The notes beneath the pieces are model-generated. The model searched no databases and was not told the DNA's origin. It worked only from the letters and a program-made list of their open reading frames with translations. This document shows positions 53,128 to 59,797 of a stretch of DNA of 64,000 nt, piece after piece. Numbering within the stretch: the first letter of the stretch is position 1; every line of letters begins with the position of its first letter. The DNA comes from Kordia algicida (GTDB lineage: Bacteria; Bacteroidota; Bacteroidia; Flavobacteriales; Flavobacteriaceae). Where the stretch lies: NCBI RefSeq assembly GCF_051013375.1, contig NZ_CP142125.1; one strand, written 5' to 3'. A program made the translations under genes and the position numbers.

Positions 53128-53207
53128 GAATAAATCTATTTGATTATCAAATGATTATAAAGCGAAGCAAGTAAGAAAAGAAACAGGAATCAAGAAAGAC
53201 AAACGAT

Positions 53208-53275
53208 AATTCCATGAATTGTTACGTTAATTCACGGAATTGTCGCATAAAAAAAGCGAGTAATGAACTCGCTTT
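53208..53275 (-). terminator. Terminator of the trp operon with a preceding hairpin
   Basis: On the minus strand after trpA: stem AAAGCGAGT / ACTCGCTTT (53253-53261, 53267-53275) with loop AATGA and a T-run (TTTTTTATG). A second hairpin of 13 bp with one G-U pair follows (53208-53220 / 53229-53241, AATTCCRTGAATT arms). Between it and trpA (53335-53372) is a TTGAGCGAAGTCGAAAT repeat. Confidence 0.75.
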
Positions 53276-53418
53276 GGTGTTTTTTGAATATAATGGAGAA
53301 ATAATGTGTTAAAAAATATGTTGATTTCGAAGTTGTTCTCGATAGTTCTGTTGAGCGAAGTCGAAATACATTTTTTATTAAAAATTACTTAAATTGACGC
53401 TTCGTTAGCAAATTGAAG

Positions 53419-54189
53419 TTATTGTTTTCCAAGAACACTATTTACAAACGTATCAATTGTTTTTGTTCCGTGAGTTGTCAAATGTTTGATAAACGCACTT
53501 CCGATAATCGCGCCTTTTGCTTTGTGTGTCGCTTGTGTAAATGTTTCATGATTGGAAATTCCGAAACCGACAATTTGCGGATTTTTCAAATTCATATTTC
53601 CAATACGATCAAAATAGGTTTCTTGTGTGTTTCCAAAACTATTTTTTGCGCCAGTTGTTCCCGCAGAGCTGACCATATAGATAAATCCGTTAGAAATACT
53701 ATCGATAAATCGGATGCGATCTTCAGAAGTTTGTGGCGTAATTAAAAAGACATTAATCAATCCGTATTTTTCAAAAATCGCCTGATAATCATTGTGATAT
53801 ACATCGACAGGCATATCTGGAATAATTAAACCATCTACGCCAACTTCTTTGCATTTTAAGCAGAAAGCTTCAATTCCGTATTGCATCATCGGATTTAAAT
53901 AGCCCATAATTATTAGCGGAATGGAAACGGTTTTGCGAATATCTTTCAACTGTTCAAACAAAATCTCGCTGGTCATTCCGTTTTCTAATGCTTGCGTAGA
54001 ACTTGCTTGAATCGTTGGTCCATCTGCCAAAGGATCGCTAAACGGCAATCCAATTTCAATCATATCAACACCACTTTTTTCCAAATCTTCAATCACACCA
54101 ACAGTATCATTCAAGCTTGGATAACCTGCGGTAAAGTATATAGATAATAACTTCTTATCTTCTTGTAATTTTTGGTTTATTCTGTTCAT
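53419..54189 (-). CDS. trpA: Tryptophan synthase alpha chain
   Basis: 256 residues. It cleaves indole-3-glycerol phosphate to indole, which passes to TrpB. The (beta/alpha)8 barrel shows the catalytic Glu in DMIEIGLPFSDPLADGP, Asp in VDGLIIPDMPV and the phosphate loops YMVSSAGTTG and VGFGISN. It is the last gene of the operon. A GIY-YIG element separates it from trpB, so its leader carries an inserted palindrome 17 bases upstream of the ATG. Confidence 0.96.
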   Translation of the reverse strand: MNRINQKLQEDKKLLSIYFTAGYPSLNDTVGVIEDLEKSGVDMIEIGLPFSDPLADGPTIQASSTQALENGMTSEILFEQLKDIRKTVSIPLIIMGYLNPMMQYGIEAFCLKCKEVGVDGLIIPDMPVDVYHNDYQAIFEKYGLINVFLITPQTSEDRIRFIDSISNGFIYMVSSAGTTGAKNSFGNTQETYFDRIGNMNLKNPQIVGFGISNHETFTQATHKAKGAIIGSAFIKHLTTHGTKTIDTFVNSVLGKQ

Positions 54190-54206
54190 TCAATTTGTTT
54201 TTTTGC

Positions 54207-54226
54207 ATTCCTGCGAAGGCAGGAAT
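54207..54226. repeat. Palindromic repeat, downstream flank of GIY-YIG element 1
   Basis: ATTCCTGCGAAGGCAGGAAT: 8-bp stem with loop GAAG. It lies 15 bases past the stop of the nuclease gene and is the inverse of the copy at 54539-54558. Confidence 0.9.
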
Positions 54227-54241
54227 CTATATAGTCTCTAT

Positions 54242-54526
54242 TTATACATACTCAGAGAGATCTTTCCAATCAGGGTTTAAACCATTAATCAGATTGATTT
54301 TCCATTGACGCTTCCATTTCTTTATTTGCTTTTCTCTTATGATGGCATTATTTACATATTTAGTTTTCTCAAAATAAACAAGTTTGTATACATTATATTT
54401 TCCTGTAAACGAATCTGCTTTGTTGTTTTTATGTTGATTTAATCTTCTTTTTAATTGGTTTGTTCTACCAACATACAAAACAGAGTGGCTTTTATTTGTT
54501 AGAATATAAACGTAATGTATGTCCAT
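54242..54526 (-). CDS. GIY-YIG nuclease-family protein inside the trp operon (element 1)
   Basis: 94 residues, a complete small GIY-YIG (URI-domain) protein of the YhbQ/COG2827 kind. It has HYVYILTN (GIY position), VLYVGRTNQLKRRLNQHKN (YIG and catalytic Arg), a Glu in AIIREKQIKKWKRQWK and a short basic tail. The family cuts DNA or is inferred to. It is intact, co-directional with trp, and lies between trpB and trpA. Inverted copies of a 20-bp palindrome stand 12 bases before its ATG and 15 bases after its stop. This arrangement suggests an insertion that carries its own repeats. The protein's biological role is unknown. Confidence 0.9.
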   Translation of the reverse strand: MDIHYVYILTNKSHSVLYVGRTNQLKRRLNQHKNNKADSFTGKYNVYKLVYFEKTKYVNNAIIREKQIKKWKRQWKINLINGLNPDWKDLSEYV

Positions 54527-54538
54527 CGTTTCATAGTG

Positions 54539-54558
54539 ATTCCTGCCTTCGCAGGAAT
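54539..54558. repeat. Palindromic repeat, upstream flank of GIY-YIG element 1
   Basis: ATTCCTGCCTTCGCAGGAAT, the exact reverse complement of the 54207 copy, 12 bases upstream of the nuclease ATG and 9 bases past the trpB stop. Looser relatives occur at 9251, 14311 and 57456. Confidence 0.9.
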
Positions 54559-54567
54559 GAAAAATAA

Positions 54568-55755
54568 TTACAACTTGAAATAATCAATATACGTATTCAA
54601 ATCCTTGTCGCCGCGACCTGATAAATTCAGTACAATAATTTCATCTTCCTTGAATTTTCTCGTGTCAAAAATTGCCAATGCATGTGAGGTTTCAATCGCA
54701 GGAATAATTCCTTCTAATTGTGATAATTCCAAACCAGCTGTCATCGCTTCATCGTCTGTGATGGAGATAAATTCTGCTCGTTTGCTATCGTACAAATGTG
54801 CGTGCATCGGTCCAACTCCTGGATAATCCAAACCTGCCGAAATTGAATACGGTTCTGTAATTTGTCCATCTTTGGTTTGCATCAATAAGGTTCTACTTCC
54901 GTGGATAATTCCATCTTCGCCCAAAACCGAAGTAGCAGCACTTTCACCAGAATGAATTCCTTTTCCTGCGGCTTCTACAGCAATCAAATTGACACGTTCG
55001 TCGTCTAAATATTGATAAAAAGCACCTGCCGCATTGCTTCCTCCACCAACACATGCAATGACATGATCGGGATAAGAGCGACCTTCTTTTTCTTGTAATT
55101 GCCATTCTATTTCCTCAGAAATTACCGCTTGAAAACGCGCCACCATGTCTGGATATGGATGTGGACCAACAACTGAACCAATGATATAATGTGTGTTTAC
55201 AGGATTGCTAATCCAATCGCGAATGGCTTCGTTTGTGGCATCTTTCAACGTTCTGCTTCCAGATTTTGCCGCACGTACCTCAGCACCGAGCATTTTCATA
55301 CGTGCTACATTTGGAGCTTGTCGTGAAATGTCAATTTCGCCCATATATACAATACATTCCATTCCCATGAGCGCACAAACGGTCGCAGTTGCAACGCCGT
55401 GTTGTCCTGCGCCAGTTTCAGCGATAATTCGGGTTTTACCCAAACGTTTTGCCATCAAAATTTGCCCGATGGTATTGTTTACTTTGTGCGCGCCCGTGTG
55501 ATTTAAATCTTCGCGTTTTAAGTAAATTTTTGTATTGTATTTGGCAGACAAGCGTTCGGCATAAAATAGCGGAGAAGGACGACCAACATAGTCTTTGAGT
55601 AATTGTTTGAATTCTTTTTGAAAAGATTCTTCATACATAATATCCAAATATTGTTGACGTAATTCTTCTACATTTGGATATAACATTTCAGGAATGTACG
55701 CACCGCCAAAAGTTCCGTAGTATCCTTTTTCGTTTACGTGATAAGTCTTTTTCAT
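54568..55755 (-). CDS. trpB: Tryptophan synthase beta chain
   Basis: 395 residues from ATG 55755 (MKKTYHVNEKGYYG); a TTG three codons upstream is less likely. It condenses indole with serine using PLP. The PLP Lys is in LNHTGAHKVNN, the phosphate cup is CVGGGSNAAGA, and the catalytic Glu lies in AETGAGQHG. The C-terminal LSGRGDKD is conserved. The gap to trpF upstream contains a nuclease-free repeat pair; the gap to trpA contains a GIY-YIG element. Confidence 0.97.
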   Translation of the reverse strand: MKKTYHVNEKGYYGTFGGAYIPEMLYPNVEELRQQYLDIMYEESFQKEFKQLLKDYVGRPSPLFYAERLSAKYNTKIYLKREDLNHTGAHKVNNTIGQILMAKRLGKTRIIAETGAGQHGVATATVCALMGMECIVYMGEIDISRQAPNVARMKMLGAEVRAAKSGSRTLKDATNEAIRDWISNPVNTHYIIGSVVGPHPYPDMVARFQAVISEEIEWQLQEKEGRSYPDHVIACVGGGSNAAGAFYQYLDDERVNLIAVEAAGKGIHSGESAATSVLGEDGIIHGSRTLLMQTKDGQITEPYSISAGLDYPGVGPMHAHLYDSKRAEFISITDDEAMTAGLELSQLEGIIPAIETSHALAIFDTRKFKEDEIIVLNLSGRGDKDLNTYIDYFKL

Positions 55756-55777
55756 AGCTTCCAATTTTATTTTTTGT

Positions 55778-55866
55778 GTGATGCTGAATCAAGTTCAGTA
55801 CAAGGTTTAGCATGACTTGCTTTGTTGTTTCTTTTGTCAGTCTAAACTTCTTGATTCAGACTCAAA
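55778..55866. repeat. REPIN-like inverted repeat pair between trpF and trpB
   Basis: Left arm GTGATGCTGAATCAAGTTCA..., spacer TTGCTTTGTTGTTTCTTTTG, right arm TCAGTCTAAACTTCTTGATT... ending CAGACTC. It matches the pair at 57528-57606 in arms and spacer, with about 10 extra bases in the left arm. No nuclease gene is attached. Confidence 0.85.
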
Positions 55867-55878
55867 TAATTTTATTTA

Positions 55879-56529
55879 TTATGTAGTAATAGTTTCTTTA
55901 AATGTTTTTAATGCTTCAATATTCTTTAATCCTGGAACGATTTCAAATTTACTATTTACATCCAACGCATAACAATACTTGGAAGCTTTACTTTTCATAA
56001 AATCAGTTAATTTTGTGATGGTTTCCAAACCAATTCCACCACTGAGGAAGAATGGTTTTTTCGATGGATAGTTTTCCAGCACTTTCCAATCAAACGTAAC
56101 GCCATTTCCGCCAGGCAATTTTCCTTTGGTATCAAACAAAAAGTAGTCTACAACAGCTTCATACGGTTTCAAAGTGTCAAAGTTGAATTCGTCTTTTATG
56201 GAAAACACTTTTATGATTTCAACCTGAGCATTGAGCGGAGTCAAAATGCGTTTCTTCAATTCCTCACAAAATTCAGGACTTTCGTTTCCGTGTAATTGTA
56301 CCGCTTGCAAATCGTATAAGGTTACTTTTTTGATAATTTCTTCAACCGAAGCATTCACAAAAACGCCAGTTTTATTAATTTCTTTCGGAATTTCTGGAAT
56401 GACCGTATCAAAAAAGCGTGATGATTTTCTGTAAAATATAAACCCCAAATAATCTGGCTCTAATTCGCTTACAGCTTTCATGTTATCTTCATATTTCATT
56501 CCGCATATTTTGAGTTTTATTTCTTTCAT
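55879..56529 (-). CDS. trpF: Phosphoribosylanthranilate isomerase
   Basis: 216 residues. It performs the Amadori rearrangement of phosphoribosyl-anthranilate to CdRP. The catalytic Cys is in KLKICGMKYEDN near the N-terminus and the catalytic Asp in YCYALDVNSKFEIVPG. LQAVQLHGNESPEF and the phosphate loop FFLSGGIGLET are also present. Single domain, separate from trpC as usual in Bacteroidetes. The upstream gap to trpC (56530-56653) is mostly a 7-bp tandem array. Confidence 0.95.
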   Translation of the reverse strand: MKEIKLKICGMKYEDNMKAVSELEPDYLGFIFYRKSSRFFDTVIPEIPKEINKTGVFVNASVEEIIKKVTLYDLQAVQLHGNESPEFCEELKKRILTPLNAQVEIIKVFSIKDEFNFDTLKPYEAVVDYFLFDTKGKLPGGNGVTFDWKVLENYPSKKPFFLSGGIGLETITKLTDFMKSKASKYCYALDVNSKFEIVPGLKNIEALKTFKETITT

Positions 56530-56595
56530 TGAATGATTAATTTTTTTCGATTTTGTTTATTTGTTTTTTGTGGATTTGTGAATTCGTTTTTTCTT

Positions 56596-56662
56596 ACTCA
56601 CAACTCACAACTCACAACTCACAACTCACAACTCACAACTCACAACTCACAACTCACAACTC
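56596..56662. repeat. 7-bp tandem array running into the 3' end of trpC
   Basis: ACTCACA occurs nine times in exact tandem plus a partial copy. On the minus strand the unit reads GTTGTGA and supplies the last codon and the TGA stop of trpC (56654-56659). Confidence 0.95.
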
Positions 56663-57433
56663 CTTTATAAACTCCAAAGCACTTCCGCCAGGATTCTCCG
56701 TTTTCATAAAGTTTTCGCCAATTAAAAATCCTTGATATCCGAATGGTTTTAAATCTTTGATCGCTTCTACCGAACTGATACCACTTTCAGAAACTTTTAC
56801 AAAATCATCTGGAATATGCGTTGATAGTTCTTTGCTAATATCTGTGCTAACTCCAAAAGTTTTTAAGTTTCTGTTGTTTACGCCTAACATGTCTAACGAA
56901 GGCATGATTGATTTTTGCAATTCTTCTAAATTGTGAACTTCCAATAAAACATCTAAACCTAAACTTTTTGCCGTTTCTGAGAATATTTTGATTTCATTAC
57001 GTGTCAACACTGCTGCAATGAGTAAAATAACATCTGCGCCATACGATTTTGCTTCAATGATTTGGTATTCATCTACGATAAATTCTTTTCTCAAAATTGG
57101 CAATTGCGCGCTTGCTCTTGCTAACAATACATCGTCTAATGAACCTCCAAAATATTTTCCATCGGTTAAAACGGACATTCCACACACACCAGCATTTTCA
57201 TAACCTTTTGCCACATCTTGAACGCTAGCAGTTTGATTGATAACACTTTTGGAAGGCGAGCGGCGCTTAAATTCGGCAATGATTCCTGTGTTACTTTTTC
57301 GTAATGCACTAGACAAAGAAGAAGTCTCACGACCGAACAATGCCGAACGCTCCAAATGCGACACCGATACAATGCTTTTTTTTAGTGAAACTTCTTTGTG
57401 TTTGTCTGCTATAATTTTATCTAAAATTGTCAT
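56654..57433 (-). CDS. trpC: Indole-3-glycerol-phosphate synthase
   Basis: 259 residues from ATG 57433 (MTILDKIIADKHKEV); an upstream TTG is rejected. It closes the indole ring from CdRP. Catalytic residues sit in IIAEFKRRSPSKSVIN (Lys), LPILRKEFIVDEYQI (Lys), LLEVHNLEEL (Glu) and LGVNNRNLKTF, with phosphate loops at VSESGISS and FLIGENFM. The final Leu and stop come from a tandem repeat unit. Upstream, 498 bases with a GIY-YIG gene and repeats separate it from trpD. Confidence 0.95.
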   Translation of the reverse strand: MTILDKIIADKHKEVSLKKSIVSVSHLERSALFGRETSSLSSALRKSNTGIIAEFKRRSPSKSVINQTASVQDVAKGYENAGVCGMSVLTDGKYFGGSLDDVLLARASAQLPILRKEFIVDEYQIIEAKSYGADVILLIAAVLTRNEIKIFSETAKSLGLDVLLEVHNLEELQKSIMPSLDMLGVNNRNLKTFGVSTDISKELSTHIPDDFVKVSESGISSVEAIKDLKPFGYQGFLIGENFMKTENPGGSALEFIKEL

Positions 57434-57527
57434 AAAAATTTTCAATTTTGATTCCCGATTAATCGGGAAACTCTCTACGTTTTGTATCCGCGAAAGCGGT
57501 AATTTTTTGATTGTTTCTAATCTTTAT

Positions 57528-57606
57528 GTGATACTGAATCAAGTTCAGCATGACGTGCTTTGTTGTTTCTTTCGTCAGCCTGAACTTGATTCAGGCTCTC
57601 ATCACG
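57528..57606. repeat. REPIN-like inverted repeat pair, downstream flank of GIY-YIG element 2
   Basis: Left REP GTGATACTGAATCAAGTTCA... (57528-57555), spacer TGCTTTGTTGTTTCTT, right REP CGTCAGCCTGAACTTGATTC... ending CATCACG (57573-57606). Each REP is itself a hairpin (CTGAA-TCAAG-TTCAG). The second copy of the pair is at 55778. Confidence 0.92.
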
Positions 57607-57613
57607 TTTATTT

Positions 57614-57892
57614 TTATATTTCTAAAGTTTCTAGTGTTGGATTTAATTTCTTAATTAGCTCAATCTTCCAATCTCTTTTCCAATTTTTTAATTGCTTTTC
57701 TCTTGCAATTGCTTGATTTATATCTAAAAATTCTTCAAAATATACCAAATCAGTTAAATTGTATTTCTTAGTAAATACAGAACCTTTGCTATTAGCATGT
57801 GCGATAGATCTTGTCTTTAAATTTGCCGTAATGCCTATATAGAATGTTGTTCTGTATTTGTTTGTAATGATATATATGTAACTTTTTCTCAT
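57614..57892 (-). CDS. GIY-YIG nuclease-family protein inside the trp operon (element 2)
   Basis: 92 residues, complete. The family residues are SYIYIITNKYRTTFYIGITA (GIY and YIG), LKTRSIAHAN (Arg), and AIAREKQLKNWKRDWKIELI (Glu and basic helix). It is a clear but divergent paralogue of the protein at 54242. It lies between trpD and trpC in the trp direction. A REPIN-like pair ends 7 bases after its stop and a third REP begins 5 bases before its ATG, in inverse orientation to the nearest downstream REP. The repeat family differs from that around element 1, which suggests each nuclease has its own repeat. Confidence 0.9.
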   Translation of the reverse strand: MRKSYIYIITNKYRTTFYIGITANLKTRSIAHANSKGSVFTKKYNLTDLVYFEEFLDINQAIAREKQLKNWKRDWKIELIKKLNPTLETLEI

Positions 57893-57897
57893 CTTGT

Positions 57898-57925
57898 GTG
57901 ATGCTGAATCAAGTTCAGCATGACG
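57898..57925. repeat. Single REP, upstream flank of GIY-YIG element 2
   Basis: GTGATGCTGAATCAAGTTCA followed by GCATGACG; it differs from the 57528 copy at one base. It contains an 8-bp stem ATGCTGAA / TTCAGCAT with loop TCAAG, and ends 6 bases before the trpD stop codon. Confidence 0.92.
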
Positions 57926-57931
57926 TATTTT

Positions 57932-58924
57932 CTATTTGCTCAATTCCTGCAACTTCTTCAACACTTGCAATGCTTTTCCAGAATGCAACGATTCTTTGGC
58001 GATTTCGAAACCTTCTTTGGCTTCCAAACCTTTTACGGTTGCAATTGCCATTCCTGCATTGGCACAAACGACATTGTTTTGTGGATCAGTTCCATTGCCT
58101 TTTAAGATATCAGTGAAAATTTTTGCCGCAGAAGCCACTGAATCGCCACCGTAAATGGAAGCTTGTGTATGTTGTGGAACTCCAAAATCTTCTGGTGTCA
58201 GCATTTCTTCCGAATTGTTTCTGATGGCCTTTGTCGCACCTGTAAGTGAAATTTCATCATAACCATCTAAGGCATGTAAAATGGTGTAATTTTTATCAGT
58301 ATTTTGGTATAAATACCCATACATTCTTGCCAATTCTAAGTTGAATACACCAACCATTTGATTTTTAGGAAACGACGGATTTACCATTGGTCCTAACATA
58401 TTAAAGAAGGTTTTTACTCCTAAAGCTCTCCGAATTGGAGCCACATTTTTCATGGCTGGATGAAATAATGGTGCATGCAACACACAAATTCCTGCTTGAT
58501 CTATGGATTTTTCCAAGAAATCGGTATCATTGGTAAATTTGATGCCTAAATACTCCATGACATTTGATGATCCACTTACGGAAGAAACACCATAGTTTCC
58601 GTGTTTGGCAACTTTTACATCTGCACCCGCAGTAATGAAAGAAGCCAAAGTTGAAATGTTGAACGTATCTTTTCCGTCGCCGCCTGTTCCGCATAAATCA
58701 ATGGCGTTGTATGCTGATAAATCTACAGGAATACACAATTCTAATAATGCATCGCGGAAACCTTTGAGTTCTTCAATGGTGACACTTCGCATCATAAAAA
58801 CGGTAAGGAAAGATGCAATTTGACTCGGATTGTACATATCTTTAGAAATGTTGACAATAACCTGTTTGGCTTCTGCTTCTGAGATGCTTTCGTGATTGAT
58901 GAGTCTGTTTAGTAATTTTTTCAT
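57932..58924 (-). CDS. trpD: Anthranilate phosphoribosyltransferase
   Basis: 330 residues. It transfers phosphoribose from PRPP to anthranilate. The PRPP/Mg motif is DLCGTGGDGKDTFNIST, followed by KHGNYGVSSVSGSSNVMEYLG and the second metal site DGYDEISLTG. Stand-alone, not fused to trpG. It is 128 bases downstream of trpG, a gap that holds repeats. Confidence 0.96.
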   Translation of the reverse strand: MKKLLNRLINHESISEAEAKQVIVNISKDMYNPSQIASFLTVFMMRSVTIEELKGFRDALLELCIPVDLSAYNAIDLCGTGGDGKDTFNISTLASFITAGADVKVAKHGNYGVSSVSGSSNVMEYLGIKFTNDTDFLEKSIDQAGICVLHAPLFHPAMKNVAPIRRALGVKTFFNMLGPMVNPSFPKNQMVGVFNLELARMYGYLYQNTDKNYTILHALDGYDEISLTGATKAIRNNSEEMLTPEDFGVPQHTQASIYGGDSVASAAKIFTDILKGNGTDPQNNVVCANAGMAIATVKGLEAKEGFEIAKESLHSGKALQVLKKLQELSK

Positions 58925-59052
58925 TTTTTTTAGTGTTGAGATTTTAGTATTGAGAATTGAGACGAGTTAACAACATCATTTTAGTTTCAAACTGTTCTCG
59001 ACTGCGCTCGAACTGACAATGTTTGAAAATTCTCAATTCTCACAACTCAGAT
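58925..59052. repeat. trpG-trpD gap with two repeat families
   Basis: 58929-58960: GTGTTGAGATTTTAGTATTG, of the same family as 43007 and 62601. 58990-59013: palindrome GTTCTCGACTGCGCTCGAAC followed by TGAC. 59030-59047: TCTCAATTCTCACAACTC, reminiscent of the 56596 array. Confidence 0.65.
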
Positions 59053-59619
59053 CTAGTTTTTTACCCAATTTTCCAAGATTTGTTTTCCGTGTGGCGTTAA
59101 TACTGATTCTGGATGATATTGTACACCGCGAACATCGTATTCTTTGTGACGAAGCGACATGATTTGTCCGTTTTCATCATACGAAGTTGCTTCTAGACTT
59201 TCAGGCAGCGGATTGGCAACAATCCATGAATGGTAACGTCCGACTTCAAAGTTTTTCGGCAAACCTTTAAATAGAGATTCATCATCTACAGAAACTTCTA
59301 CTTGAGTTGCTACACCGTGATATACTTCGGATAGATTTGATAACGTTCCGCCAAAAACTTCTCCAATGGCTTGTTGTCCTAAACAAACACCCAAAATGCT
59401 TTTTGTAGGCGCATATTCCGCAATAATTGGTTTTAGTAAACCAGCTTCATCAGGAATTCCAGGACCTGGCGAAAGAATGATTTTTTCGTAAGCGTCAACT
59501 TCTTCCAACGTAAGTTGATCGTTTCTTTTTACCGTGACATCACAATCTAAATCTTCTAAATAGTGTACAAGGTTGTACGTGAAGCTGTCGTAATTATCGA
59601 TGACTAATATTTTTTTCAT
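59053..59619 (-). CDS. trpG: Anthranilate synthase component II (glutamine amidotransferase)
   Basis: 188 residues, a class I glutamine amidotransferase that supplies ammonia to TrpE. The triad is Cys in ILGVCLGQQAIGEVFGG and His/Glu in VQYHPESVL; the oxyanion strand is LSPGPGIPDEAG. The gene could in principle also serve para-aminobenzoate synthesis (pabA), but its place after trpE argues for Trp. 178 bases separate it from trpE. Confidence 0.96.
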   Translation of the reverse strand: MKKILVIDNYDSFTYNLVHYLEDLDCDVTVKRNDQLTLEEVDAYEKIILSPGPGIPDEAGLLKPIIAEYAPTKSILGVCLGQQAIGEVFGGTLSNLSEVYHGVATQVEVSVDDESLFKGLPKNFEVGRYHSWIVANPLPESLEATSYDENGQIMSLRHKEYDVRGVQYHPESVLTPHGKQILENWVKN

Positions 59620-59797
59620 TTTTTTCTTGCTTTTAGCTGTTTGCCTTTGGCTGTTAGTTTCGTTTCAAAGTACTTCTCGATATTATTTTCTTTTAGAAAA
59701 TCACTCGAAGTGACGTTTGGTGTTTCTTTAGTGATTGCGTTTCTGAGAATCTGACTTTTACATTTAAAATTTAGCATTCAACATTTATAATTTCAAA
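59620..59797. other. trpE-trpG gap with degenerate repeats
   Basis: 178 bases without a gene. At 59632-59658 there is TTTTAGCTGTTTGCCTTTGG followed by CTGTTAG, a near-repeat of itself. Around 59697-59716 lies ATCACTCGAAGTGACG, a relative of the TCACTTCGAGT repeats. At 59758-59790 is the AT-rich CATTTAAAATTTAGCATTCA stretch related to 14105. Confidence 0.5.

Noticed and set aside
54190..54567. Homing endonuclease inside an intron or intein
   Set aside because: The GIY-YIG gene lies between trpB and trpA, which are both complete; no split gene or splice structure is seen.
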